A stretch of 64,000 nucleotides of DNA, from positions 124,001 to 188,000 of the forward strand of contig JAEBUN010000022.1 in assembly GCA_023014365.1 (NCBI GenBank), read 5' to 3'. This document shows, piece by piece, positions 11,357 through 23,031 of the stretch. Position 1 is the stretch's first letter; every line of letters starts with the position of its first letter. A model generated the notes under the pieces. It saw nothing but the letters and a program-made list of their open reading frames with translations. It was not told the DNA's origin and searched no databases. The position numbers were made by a program, and so were the translations under genes. Source of the DNA: Lepiota brunneoincarnata (lineage: Eukaryota; Basidiomycota; Agaricomycetes; Agaricales; Agaricaceae).

Positions 11357-11940
11357 TGCTTAGAAACGGTATCGTCTCCGGGACTGGATCCCCCTCATCC
11401 GGGCTTGGTTTCTTCTCCTTATCGATTTCCCAGGCTTTCTTGCATGTATACAGCTTGCGCATCTCTGTACACACCTCCTCTTTCTCTCTCTGTGTTTCTT
11501 CTTCTTGGAACTTGTGTAACTGCGGCTGGAATTTATTGGATTTATTGACGGATAGTTCAAGGTTTCCAATCGAACAGAGTATCAGCGTATATATTCTCGT
11601 TGCGCTTGGCTAGTCTGATTGGTTGCAGTAGTGATAATTAAATGTGTAAAGTATTTCTTGCTGCGCTAGAGAAAAATTTTCAGCGTGAGCTCGAGTGGAT
11701 AACCTTGTAAACCCCATTTAGCAACCTCGGCACACTTCGAGGTGATTTCATTCGGACTTGTCGACCTTCGCGACGTGTTCGGTGAGAACGGAAGGCAAGG
11801 ATGTACGCGATGGTATCGCATCCCCGCCCGAAGGTGTGTGAGGTTTTTGTCTAGTATAGGTGGTATGCGTCCTCACCCTTCCCAGCAGCCCCCGTATATT
11901 TTAAATGGATTCCACGCGTTCAAATGAATGAGCCCTATTC

Positions 11941-14541
11941 ATGATGTTCAATCTCAAGAAATCAACCTCCCTGCTCTTACTATGGCTCGCATCATTGCCA
12001 CCGGCTACTACAGCCAACAACATCGCAACAACAGCCTCCGACTCATCAGACACGCTCGACGCTCAACCGACTCCTCCAAACGACGTCAACACAAACAATC
12101 TCATTGTCGACTTGGGCTACGCTAAATACCAAGGACACATCAACCCCTCCACTGGAAATTCCGAGTTTCTGGGTGTGAGATTCGCTAGGGCACCTATTGG
12201 TGAACTGCGATGGCAGGCTCCTCAAGCTCCCTTACCGATGATGATGAAGGAGGAGGAAGGAGAAGGAGTGGTCCGAGTCGTCGTTCAAGCGGATACGTTA
12301 CCGAACAAGTGTATTGCGACGACTTCGCCTGGGACGGGGGATTTTTCCCCTTTTGTTAATTCTTCTTCTTCTACTTCTACACACAGTGATGTGAGAGTGG
12401 GAATGAATGCGGTGGAAAAGAGGGGAACGATTGATCCTCCTCCGATGAGCGAAGATTGTTTGTTCCTGAAGTGAGTTTTTTGTTGCTATTTTTAATGTGA
12501 TTGTGTAGATTGATAGGGGGGGGGATATTTAGTGTATATGTGCCTGGTGCTCTCAACGCCACGAGGAAGCACCCGGTTGTCGTTTGGATACATGGGTAAG
12601 TCTGAAGTCTTTACCCCCCCCACCCCAGTTTACTTACTTACTTGCGCAACAATAGAGGTGGTTATGCCCGAGGAAGCGCCGCTGGTATCTTCAACAATGA
12701 CTTTTTTGACGGAAACGACCTCATACGTGAGTCCACCGCGTTGGGAACCCCGGTTGTAGCAGTTGTTATACAGTATCGTCTTGCGCTCTTCGGGTTTTTG
12801 GCGGGGAGTGAGGTTGGGAGGAAGGGGGCGTTGAATGCGGGATTGTGTGGGTAGTCCCTGGCAGTTATTATTTGTGTATAAAGTTGGCTGATGGGTTGGA
12901 ATGCTTCACACACACATATAGTGGACCAGCAGATGGCGTTGAAGTGGGTTCGAGAGCATGTAAGTATGGGTTTCTGTTGTCCTGTGGGCATGTGGGTAGT
13001 TGACAATTGGGATCTAGATTAGTAAATTCAATGGTGACCCAGAACATGTCGTGGTCTGGGGCCAATCCGCTGGTGCGTTTTTATTATTATTATACGTATT
13101 GTGGCTTATTCAAAGTTGCTGTTGCTCCTCCAAATGTGGGTTCCACAGGTTCGGGTTCGAGTATTATGCATATGTTGGCAAATGGAGGGAATGCTCAGCC
13201 TAGGTTACTTAAAACCATCATCTCGAGCTCGAGCTTCTTCCCTTCCCAGTACGCTTATAACGATCCAATCCCAGAGGTATTATTTTGTTCCTTTTTCCCG
13301 ATTCCTCTTCTGTTAACGAGGGTACGTGTTATTTCTCTTCAGCAATTATATTCCAAGGCTGTCGCACAAGCAGGGTGAGCCTCATTTTCGAGATATCCCT
13401 CACAATGATGATAAGACAATAAGCCAGATGTACAACAGCGTCCGATACATTGTCCTGTCTCCGTTCCGCACCAGTGGAAGTCCTGACAAGAGTAAACAAC
13501 AACATCACAGTCGCCGGGCTCTTTGACACGTTCGCCTTCACACCAGTCGTAGATGGAAAATTCGTGAAAAAGAGGATCACACAGATGTTGAAAGACGGGA
13601 AGTTTAACGGTGTTGTACGCGTTCTCTCCCAGTTCACCCCTTGGCCACTTTTGTTCAAAATCAGGGATACCGCAGGAGGTGGTATATGCCAACACCAATT
13701 CCTTCGAAGGCATTCATTTCGTCAACCCAGCTAATCCATTGCCTCTACCACAATACATAAGGAACCTCTTCCCTACGCTTGGGGAGGGAGATGTGCAGAG
13801 GGCTACAAGGTTGTATGCTCACCTACGCAGGGATCCTAATGGGAATGAGACTATGACGCAGACGAATCAGGCTGTTGCAGTGCATGGTGAAGGTAAGGCG
13901 TTGGAAAGCATGGGAGGATAAAGTGAGAAGAATGCTAAACGTTTGGTATCTCGTGGGGGCCAGCGATTTTGATCTGTCCAACGTACTACCTCCTTCGGGC
14001 ATTTGATGGGAGAGCTTTCAAGGTACGATGCTCTTATTACTCGTTGCTTTAGGGGGAAAGCCAACAGGAAACGTTCTTGTCTTTACAGAGCGAGTTCGCG
14101 ATACCACCTGGTGATCACATAATTGATGTTCCATATTACTGGCCATCGTAAGTCCATCATCCCCTTCATCGGTCCCGCGGGAGGAGGGCGCTGATTTTCA
14201 AACAGACAAGGAGACGGGCCCGCCTACAAAGACCCCACATTTGACACTGCCTTTGTTAGTGCCTTTTTGAACTTTGCTATTTCGCAGAACCCAGCTACTC
14301 GTAATGATGGGGTCCCGGCATGGAATCGATGGTCAGCCAGGAGCGGGATGACGGAGATGTTTTTTAACCGGACCGAGGATGATCAGCCGGTAATTAAGCG
14401 TGGGGAGACGGATAAGGAGTTATTGAAGAGATGCGCGTGAGTCACTGCCCCTTTTGTTTTGAACCTTGGCTGAAACGATCTTAACGGTTCGTGATAATGC
14501 ACAGGTTTTGGGAGAGTGTTAGCGATGTTACGGGGCAGTGA
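11941..14541 (+). CDS. secreted type-B carboxylesterase/lipase
   Basis: Alpha/beta-hydrolase of the carboxylesterase type-B family, 607 aa in 13 exons that keep frame: 11941-12470, 12533-12595, 12656-12846, 12922-12959, 13018-13072, 13149-13276, 13343-13374, 13428-13611, 13676-13892, 13964-14022, 14089-14147, 14206-14436 and 14505-14541. A signal peptide (KSTSLLLLWLASLPPATTA) opens it. Family motifs are FLGVRFARAPIGELRW, EDCLFLNVYVP across the first junction, the oxyanion-hole HGGGYARGSA, and the nucleophile elbow WGQSAGSGS with the catalytic Ser. GDHIIDVPYYW is the expected place of the catalytic His (here the usual HGSE/D-like motif is altered). An Asn-rich Ser/Thr insert at about residues 120-160 is unusual. 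It should hydrolyse carboxylic esters outside the cell; the substrate is unknown. Confidence 0.9.
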
Positions 14542-16490
14542 TTTTTATCATGATCATAATTGTTTAGGCTTGGGGATGAACGGAACTTCGGATCGTTGTA
14601 AGATGCCTTTATGACCTATGTAGCAGATAATAAGCAATCAGCAGGGCGGATATGACGTGAGAAAGCCCGAGCACAAGCGCTGAATCCACGGACGGGGCCA
14701 GCGGAATCCTGTGAAGTCGCAACAACCCTCTAGCACATGGGTGGCAAACCGCTCCACCCAAAGTCGAATATTCATGAGTCCCATGTAACCCGTAGAGGGG
14801 CTGCAGTTGTGACTTTGGCTAGATAAATTCTGAGGGGATATCTCCCTTGTAGCCCCAAGAGGATAGGGAGATGACATATGAGGCAATTTTACTATCAGGG
14901 AGGGTAGTTGGCCAGGACGTCTTTGCCCTGAACGGTTTCTGGTTGTGGGGGGACAAGCGAGTATGGTTGCACGCCTCATGGTGCCCCCTAGCACCTGTGA
15001 GTTCAAACGCCTCGAGGCTGAACACGTTTGCGCGTGTAACAAGAATGTGTACTGCCAGAAACTGTCCCTGGAGAACGTCATTGTCAAGGGGGTCTCCAGT
15101 TAAGGTCCACAAGCAGAGTATTATCTACGTATTGTGACCTCTCCGCTAGTTAGCCACCTGTTTTTTTATCCATCTCCCCCATTTGCCCATAGATCAGTCA
15201 CTCGCTCAGACACTCCTACAGTTCCCGTGATTTTTAGAATTTCGAGGTAGGGGATTCAGACCGGAATGGGCACCAGTGAAGGTGACTGGAGAGCTGTGAT
15301 TGATAATGGTTTCGATAATGGTGTGCTGCTGCCTAAGGACCCATAAATGAGTGAGTGATGCTACTATCGATGGTGCGGGCCTCGCGGAACTATCAAAGGA
15401 CGGAATAAACAAGAAAGCTACCTTATCATCACACTCATACGAATCGTTTTGGGGTTGAACCTACGGCAGAAGGGTCGTGTAAACTAGGGCCAGATCAACA
15501 TTGGTTTCGGACCGTGTCTGTATCGGCACCCGTATTACAGCTGCGAAGCCGAAATACATTCAAACGCCTCTCACACGGGGCTGGACGTAGTATTCAATGG
15601 ACGCAGGAGCGCAAACAGCCGGCATGATGTTGCTTGCCCTAATGGGGTAGGTTTATCTGCTTCATGTAATCCCGCGGTTCTGTGCCGTTCCAGAGGTGAG
15701 AACTCCGAATCATTTACTGCATTGCATTGCATTACGAGTGGCAGAGGAAGTGAATGGGTGTGGCAGGGGATGCACCTGCCGTAGGAGATGTATGATGCGA
15801 AGGAAATATACATGAGAACTCCGCGCGAGTGGGTGCCCCAAGTACCGACGGTGTTTGCCAATCCGTCACAGAGGGTATTGCTGCCGCCCGCAACAGGGAG
15901 AATGGACGATGAGTACGAAGCCTCCTTGCCGTTTACCCTTTAATTTTAAGTTTCAAATTTCCTCACTTCAATGGTCCCGCCTGCCTGGCAATTCTGCCCC
16001 TGGCATTGACCTCGTAACAGCACTATCGTTCTACTTGTTAAGAACGTGGACCCTCGAGTGCACTCCCTAGTGCTTAGACGACCCGACGGCCTTTTTTTTA
16101 AGTTTCAGGCTACCAATCGGTACCTTGAGTAACTATTCGGCCGCGGTGCGATTACTGTAATACAGCTCCTGGTGATGAGATAAAGCACATGCCTTAAACT
16201 GCGCCCGGGTTCTCCTATCATCTGATGCAAGGTTGCCAGAAGCGGAAAATTATTGTCAATAGGGGAAACTACGGGCGCTTGTCTCCAGATTTACAACACC
16301 GTTCCTGTACGTAATGAATAATAATGCTGTCTGGGTTTGAAATGTAAGTATGTGTTTCGAGAGGAAATGTTAGCTTTCTGAGGAGGCGTCAAATGCGGAA
16401 GAGCTCTATTGGATTTGAGCTACAAGGGCATTTCAGGGGGTATGGTTTTCTCACCGTCATCAGCTCCGAATCAACATAGTGGACATGTAT
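14542..16490. other. intergenic, no supported gene
   Basis: Several frames of 60-150 codons exist on both strands (the longest on the minus strand at 14638-15087), but none has a domain, a plausible start context or consistent splicing. I see no clear repeat or RNA gene. Confidence 0.45.
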
Positions 16491-16499
16491 TTCACGATC

Positions 16500-17867
16500 A
16501 AATCGTTTCTTCGCAATGAGACTTGAAATTTATCGGTATTGCGTTGTATGCCTGCAAAGGAGTAACCCGCTTACGAGGCAAAAAGGCACATCGAATATAC
16601 TGCCCAATTCGTAAGAGTCAAGCTCGGGCATTGAAGTGATTACTCACGTCTACACGTAACCTGGGATAGCGTTATCCACACATAATTGGTCCTGTATCTG
16701 ATGCTAACCGCGTACTGAGTACCCTCAGAACAGGATGCCCAGTTCACGACCATATATACTCACTTACCAAGGTGAGCGTGAGAGCCGTCCAGATGCTGAG
16801 GTGCACCGCGTTTGATGTTGTCTTTACAACAAGGGGAGGAAAAGAAACCGTACAATGTTAAAAGGTTGGTTCCTGGCGTGTGTAGTGTCCATCAGCTGGA
16901 TAACAACCAGAAAATCTACAGGCGCGCGCACCTAAACACCAGAGCAAGACCTTATCAACTACGGTTCTAAATAAGGAGGGATGCTATTCAGTTTAAGTGA
17001 GGATAAAGCTGGGATCACATTACTTGTTGAGGATGCGTTCCTTGCGCCTTGTCCACATGCACCAACAAAGGCCCCCAGCGGTCAGCAAATCAACAGTAGA
17101 AGATAAAGCGCCTGGCACAAGGAGGGCGGTACTCCAGATCGGGTTCTCGGTCTTGGAGATCAACCGATAGAGAACCATAGAGTAGAAAGTTAAGAGTTCT
17201 GCAAAGGCTATAATCGTGCAAAGAATAGGAAGGCGTTTCGACCCCGAGAGCTTGAATAACCGATAAGCAAACCAGACCTGCAAGTTCAATGTATTGGAGA
17301 AGAATGTTGGGCAAAACCTTGGGACATACTTTAATAAATGCTGAGATGAGCGCAGCCATCAGCGAGCTGGGGGCTACCATTCGAGCATAGACTTCCGAGG
17401 ATGTCGAGGGTCCGGAGTGGGTCGTAGTCAGCTAGGTTTATAAATCAGCTAGAATTTGTGAAATTTTTGGACGATACGCACAAAGAGCACAGTATAGCCA
17501 GAGAGAAACGAGTGCCCAAACTCGAATAGCCTTTTGAGCGTCGTTACCAATGGACCAATGACAAGCAATGTCAATTACAACGGACCATATCACGATTACC
17601 TGCGACCGATCTGTTTTAAGCTGTTGCGCTCACAGTTCCTGTTCACATCAGGAACTCACGAGAACTTTTACTCTCAATGGATCGTCGCGGCAATTTCTAT
17701 CGCACATCAAGGTCAGTACTCGCAGCCGCGGAGGGTAAGTCTGTAATTACGCACGAGAAATACATATATACCTGGATGGTAGACATTCCGAAGAGGACCA
17801 TAGCTATCATACAGCCTACCTCGAGGGATGCCAGAGTAGGCTTGAGCATCAGCTCGGTAGCCGCCAT
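16500..17867 (-). CDS. DUF6534 membrane protein
   Basis: Multi-pass membrane protein of the Agaricomycete DUF6534 family (function unknown), minus strand, start ATG at 17867. Pieces in order: exon 1 with a first hydrophobic segment ending in TIQVYMYFS; a short exon near 17700-17660 (CRDDPLRVKVL); an exon near 17545-17480 (RLFEFGHSFLSGYTVLF); one near 17400-17333 (SSLMAALISAFIK); then, after an intron, 17289-17020 with VWFAYRLFKLSGSKRLPIL and further hydrophobic segments to TRRKERILNK. The alternation of about seven hydrophobic segments fits the family. The last exons, between about 17000 and 16500, are uncertain (candidate piece near 16790). No ligand or pathway is known. Confidence 0.55.
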
Positions 17868-20396
17868 GGCCGTGAGGAACGGGGGGTGATCTAGTAGGAT
17901 GAAAGATGTGCTGATATACTTTATACGACGCCTGCCCGCGTTGATCCTCCAATGATAGGAGTTCACGAGGCACTTCGACCAGTTTTTGGGGCGCGGATTC
18001 TAGGCCTGGGGCGTGATGGCTTTCATTACGGCTCTCCGCAGTTTTCTTCAGTAATTAGAGAGTTGGAAAAGTGTGCAAGCGTAGAAGATGATCATCTTAA
18101 ATGGGCCAAACACAGCTACAAATTATTCTTCCCAAGTGAGTGTCTCGACAAAAGGGTATACCTGAATTTCCTCGACCTACTTCCAGTCGCTCGGAGTTTA
18201 AATTTTCTGAGAGGTTTTCTGTGATGACTGTATGTAGGATCTGAGATCTGACACTTTGGTCGGCGCCTGGCACCGAACAACACCCACAGCAGTATAGTAG
18301 CAGTAGTACCCACCACCCCAATTCTGGTTCACAACACTGATTACGTTGCTGTTGGAGTCCCTACTTTGATGAATTGCTCGAGCGGACCCGGAAGGTTACA
18401 GCCCGTTCATAGGCCCAGAGAAAGGTTCTTTCTATCGAGCACCTTGGCGCGTATATACGTCACATTAAATATCGGAATCCTGCGTTCGACTCTTGGCTCG
18501 TGCCAATGCTCAGTAGTCGCGTTTTTCGCGGCGAATCTTTACTAATATGTACCGGTGGAAACAAAATGCAGTGACTTCAGAGATCAGGTTTGTATTCTAT
18601 TCATTTGCTCCCTATCCCACCTCCAGAGTCCAGACCACCTGCGCCAATACTTTTGCAGGTTCCATCGGCATCCAGCCATGGGTGGGGAAGCGTCGGAGAA
18701 GCGTCAACACCAAAGCTTATGCTAATATTTCCAACCTTTAACGCTTAAACCTCATCTCTGGGGTGGGAATCTCATCCCTTCTCCTGTGAGATGTGCCACC
18801 CCCACTCGGACGTTTTCAATACCAGTAGCAGGAGCCTCTTCGGATGCAAATGCAGCTCAAAATATTCTCCTGCGGATGTCGTATACGAGGCTGTTTCTGA
18901 GCGTGCATGAGGGATGGGGAAGTCCCACATTTCTCATGGGAGTGCTGGAATCTGGGCGAGAGATACTCCGAGGACCAGTCGAATGAGAGAAGCATGGGCT
19001 CGGCAGCACTTGAACCTCAAAGCCCTCAAGATCTCGGGGCTCGCCCACTTAAAAGCTTCTCCATCTTTGTCTTTTTTTTTTTTGGGTTGTTGCCTTGGCA
19101 GCCCGCCCAACATTTCCGGCGCATATCCTAACGGTTGGAGTAATAGATTCAATTGTGACATGCCGTTATGGGAGGGCGTGTGTATTAATTTTGAGGGGCG
19201 AATGGTCTGGACTGTGGACGAAGGCATGCTAAAGGTCCAAAGGAAGACTGCGCTCCGGGAGTTTACCATATCACGATATCGTTTTTACGACACCTATGAA
19301 GTCATTACCTGAAAAAGTACGGTTACCGGGTGAATACGTGGTGTAATTGATTTTTGGGTCATTTGTGTCGTGTCATTTGCGTGTTATGTTAAATCTTTGG
19401 CGTTGGCGTGACGGAGACAGTGAAGGGGATGTAAAACTCTACAAGGAGGAAGCGGAATAGGGAAAGGAAGCGAAACGCTTGGAGCGAATGGTAGCAAGGT
19501 TCAAGGGATGACGTGCGTGGCGAGGACAATGGAGGAAATGACATCGGTCAGTGTGTCCTCATTTCCGATTACGCAAATGTACCGATCTAGGGAGGCGGGA
19601 GGATAGATTGTAATGGACGGCATAATGGCGGTCCAGTCCAGTCTGGACTGCGTGAACGCCAGCAACACGTTGTCGATAGTTTCGGGCCTAGCAGCGGAAG
19701 CGTATGCTAGGGGGGATATGGTGGAAGGAGCGTCGAAAGTAAAGAATGGATGTGTATATGGCTGCAATGATGTGGTTGTGAGAGAAGAAGGAACGGGCCA
19801 TGCAGAAAACCATCAGGGCTGACGGGTTGAAGGAGGGCAGACGGCAAACTCACGATAGGGTTTCGCTCTCTAATTTCTTGACAGCTGATGGGTCGAGATT
19901 GAAGAGGCTATGCGCTAGACTCACTGTTCGCTCATCTCCTCAACCTGTGTATTTTCGGACCGAATCCTGACGGTCTGGGCCATTCCCGAAGACGATGCTT
20001 TATCCATGTCCAATTCGGCTATAGTAAACAATTCTCGCCCATTCACAATTTCAGGATAGGAGCCGAGGACAGGATCGTCCGCCCAATCGGGTGTCGACGA
20101 AGGGGAGCGTTGACCCAGGACTAGTGATGCCGTGCTTGTCACGAATCTCAGCTGTTCACAATGATCGTTATGGCGCATGTCAGTCGGCAATCCGAGCCCG
20201 ACAAGGTCATGACGCGCCTCGCTTGGTCGGAGTGGGTAACCAACATTGAGTACCCCCACGAAGTCATCCGAGAGACCCTGTTGTTCAGGAGAGGCTGCCG
20301 GTGGAGGTGGATGGAAAGAGTGGTCGGACCGTGATGACCAGGGTGACCATTCGCTGGCCTCAGTCGATGTCTACGTTTGGGGATCACGTCAGAATT
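17868..20396. other. intergenic; only weak frames
   Basis: No recognisable protein. One minus frame (19921 to about 20340, ending EVEEMSEQ-like acidic residues) is 110-140 codons long and may be the end of a spliced orphan gene or a separate gene. Minus 19501-19767 is another weak frame. A poly-T run lies at 19067-19083. I found no RNA gene. Confidence 0.35.
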
Positions 20397-20952
20397 TCAG
20401 ATAGTGTCGCGCCGAAAATGAATATGGGTCACAGTCTGGTCGCTTCCGTGAAGTACTTCCAATGCTCTAAACGCCGGAGGGTCTGGTGGGATGACTTCCG
20501 ACGAATGGGTAGTTCGCGGAAATCCAGCGATACAAAGACCATTGTTAGCCCAGCTGGGGGATATCTGAAGAGCTTTCGGGCTGGAGACCGTTTGCACTTT
20601 CGGTTCGCCCCCTAACCCGCTATCCGGATGCTGGGTTGGTTTGACAGGCGGGGAAGGTGTCGGTAAGTTGGGGGCTCCCTGACGTTCTCGAGCGGCAATC
20701 GATGTAATCTGCATGTCAAGGTGGTTTGAGATTGGGATAAAGGCTCACCAAATATCAGTAACTTACCGTGCACGAGAAAGCACCAGACCGCGGGGAGTCC
20801 CCTCCCGCAACCAGTGGGAAGTAGGAAATGCAATTGATCGTCCCAGACGATAGTCTCTGAAGACCAATGTCACCTCCTTCACCATCGACAAGTGTTGGGG
20901 AAGGAAGAGAGCGAGCCGTTCCAAATTCGATCGAGACGCGCGGAAACATCAT
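20397..20952 (-). CDS. hypothetical protein, two exons
   Basis: A start ATG at 20952 opens a 62-codon exon (20952-20767) ending at a consensus donor (gtaagt). The next exon (20708-20397) follows a catgcag acceptor in the same phase and runs 104 codons to a stop, giving about 165 aa. The protein is Ser/Pro-rich with VKPTQHPDSGLGGEPKVQ and no known domain. Consensus splice signals and phase agreement are the only support. The real gene may extend downstream into the acidic frame ending at 19921. Confidence 0.35.
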
Positions 20953-21233
20953 TGCGCAGCAACGATGAAAAGTAAAGGAGTGGATAAGTTTGAAGATTGA
21001 AGTGAAAATATTAGCGAGAGTGTGGCGATCAACGCCAAAAGTGCCAGGAACTGTTTTGAAAAGAGGTGCCGCATAATATATTGGGAATAGGAGTGACAAC
21101 GCTTGAAAGTCTGAGACTCGGAAGAGAGCCCCTGATTTAGGGGTAGGTCAATGTCTGAATCCTGATCTAAGCTCGCAAATGCATGCCGGGCCCGGTTAAA
21201 TTCAGCAATTGTACAGGCGTCTTCACAGTTTAT

Positions 21234-22024
21234 CTACCAACGAGCATACGGTAAGAATTTACCACTGGGGAATGATTAGCGATGAGGCCACCTTGAATAT
21301 CGTGAAGACTAACTCGAATGTCAGGACAACACGATCGCCTTTCGGGTCGGGTTTCTTGTCGACGGTGACCTTGCAGTCGATCATGGACATGATGCCATCA
21401 CCAAACTTGAGAATGTCAGCCTATGCTCCTAAACTAGGTTGATATCGCAGACCTTCTCGTGAATCACGGCTTTGATTGGAGTTCCGTAGACAAGAACGCT
21501 CTACTTAAGCATCAGCATAGGCACCAATGTTGACTAAATTAAAGACGATAACACCTCATATAATCGGTAGAGCACGGGATCCGTTGGTGGCATGGGACCA
21601 ATCCCACGGTTAGGCCACCAGTGATCTCCAATCTGGCTCAGTGCGTCTGCAGAGGGAAGATCCAACGCTTTTGACACCCTCTTAAGTTCATCTGCGGTGA
21701 ATTTGGCCTAAAAGAAGTCAACATAATCTGTGTGTAAAGGGTTGGGGTCGGACATGCCTGGCCGTAGAAAGCAGCTGCAACCCAGATCTCATCCTTGTCA
21801 ATGATTTTCGCAATTTGGTCAAAGGTGAGACCTATAAGATTTATTACCCCTATACGTTGAATTAAAATAGGAGCTTCCAACCTTTGCGCGCCTTGGCCTC
21901 CAAAAGCTTTGAGCAAATAGGCGGAAGGTCGTTCAAAGGTGCATTCGTGACTGGGACAGTCTGCACGTTCATGTTAGATAGCTAAGCGGTTCGATGCGTC
22001 ACTACTCACGGCGGCTTGAGACAT
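21234..22024 (-). CDS. cynS: cyanate hydratase (cyanase)
   Basis: Converts cyanate plus bicarbonate to ammonia and CO2 (via carbamate). Seven exons keep frame: 22024-22010, 21960-21882, 21831-21758, 21707-21555, 21500-21453, 21405-21314 and 21264-21234, giving 163 aa, the normal size for a eukaryotic cyanase. The N-terminal helical part has [21 protein letters not shown]. The C-terminal catalytic domain has DPVLYRLYE and [20 protein letters not shown] followed by MSMIDCKV. The catalytic Arg and Glu sit in YRLYE, and the Ser sits in IMSMID, matching the family triad. It ends in the standard GKFLPYARW. The intron between 21758 and 21707 begins GC rather than GT. Cytosolic decamer by family knowledge. 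Confidence 0.96.
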
Positions 22025-22313
22025 GATGGTGGGCGTACACTTCAGTGTGAAAGATTTGAGGGTCTTTATATATGATCTCCCAACTGGGGAAGACGGCGTG
22101 AGGGAGGAGGCATGGAGTCTTCACACGTGACAGGACAGAGGTCTTCTGACGTGCGAGACGGCGCTCTACGCTACCAGCTCTATTCCATTTGGTTCCTCGG
22201 ATTATTAATGAACAAATCTATTCATGGTACTCGTGAGCCTTTCTCCCGCGGAATGCTAGGCAGAGACCAGGGCTCACACAATCCGTCATATGCCGCTACT
22301 GAGTTTGGATAAT

Positions 22314-22863
22314 TCATGATTCCTCTGGGTCTGGCTTCCAGATACCTTTTGCGGAATGCATGAATTCGTATAGTTGGCCAAGTTGTTCTGCAGACAGCTA
22401 CGCAGAACCGTCGTCTCTACCTCATGCCATCAAATTTCGAGACTCACCTTCTCAAACACGGTAGGATCCAGCTTCTTTCCCCTATAAAACTTGCCTCCTT
22501 CTCGATCAGGCATTTGGTCTAGATAGACCTTCCACTGCGAAAGGAAACCAATGATATGTGCAGGATTGGTTACTTCCTTCTGACGTCGAAATTCTGTCAA
22601 ACTATCAATCCTCTGAATTCCCCGTTGGATGGAGCACTGACCAGATTTTAAGTACACGTCTCCTAATGACCGCATTTCTGCTGGTAGATTTCTGTGCGCC
22701 CGCAACAGGCGCCTATAGAGTCTGATGTGACAGTCAAGTTCTGGCCTCGCCATAGCTTCTGATTCACATACGGCAATGGAGGTAGCAGTGTTGCACTGGC
22801 TTCACGAAGATTAAGAGGTCGCTTAGTCGCGGATTCTGCCATTCTGAGTACCGTTGCGTGCAT
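22314..22863 (-). CDS. SDH7: succinate dehydrogenase assembly factor 3 (ACN9/Sdh7, LYR protein)
   Basis: Small mitochondrial LYR-motif protein that helps mature the iron-sulfur subunit of succinate dehydrogenase (complex II). Four exons keep frame: 22863-22772, 22721-22642, 22593-22448 and 22397-22314, giving 133 aa. The N-terminus ([20 protein letters not shown]) is basic and fits a mitochondrial presequence. The first junction restores [14 protein letters not shown], which carries the LYR motif. Then follow [32 protein letters not shown] and the C-terminal [19 protein letters not shown], all typical of the ACN9 family. Two alternative splice choices at the first and last introns break this conservation, so I rejected them. 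Confidence 0.93.
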
Positions 22864-23031
22864 TGTCGGTGGGGAAAGCGTATGAGGGGAGAATTTGGAA
22901 TGCGACTCGTAACGAATTGTTATGCACGTGATCGTTGCAGTTCTCCCACGATACTCATAACTAAGATTCAGAGTGATCCTATTATAACACAAAAATTGGC
23001 AACTTCTTGCACTTTCCATTACACGCTCTCT

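Noticed and set aside
14638..15087. 149-codon minus-strand open frame
   Set aside because: No domain, odd composition, no splice continuity; probably chance.
18880..19020. Possible structured RNA (5S-like words ggaatctgggcgag)
   Set aside because: Does not follow the 5S rRNA or tRNA layout and lacks internal promoter boxes.
22642..22771. Start of SDHAF3 at the in-frame ATG 22753 (MARPELDC)
   Set aside because: The 50-nt intron from gtatgt to acatcag restores the conserved [14 protein letters not shown] and a mitochondrial presequence, which the ATG 22753 model lacks.
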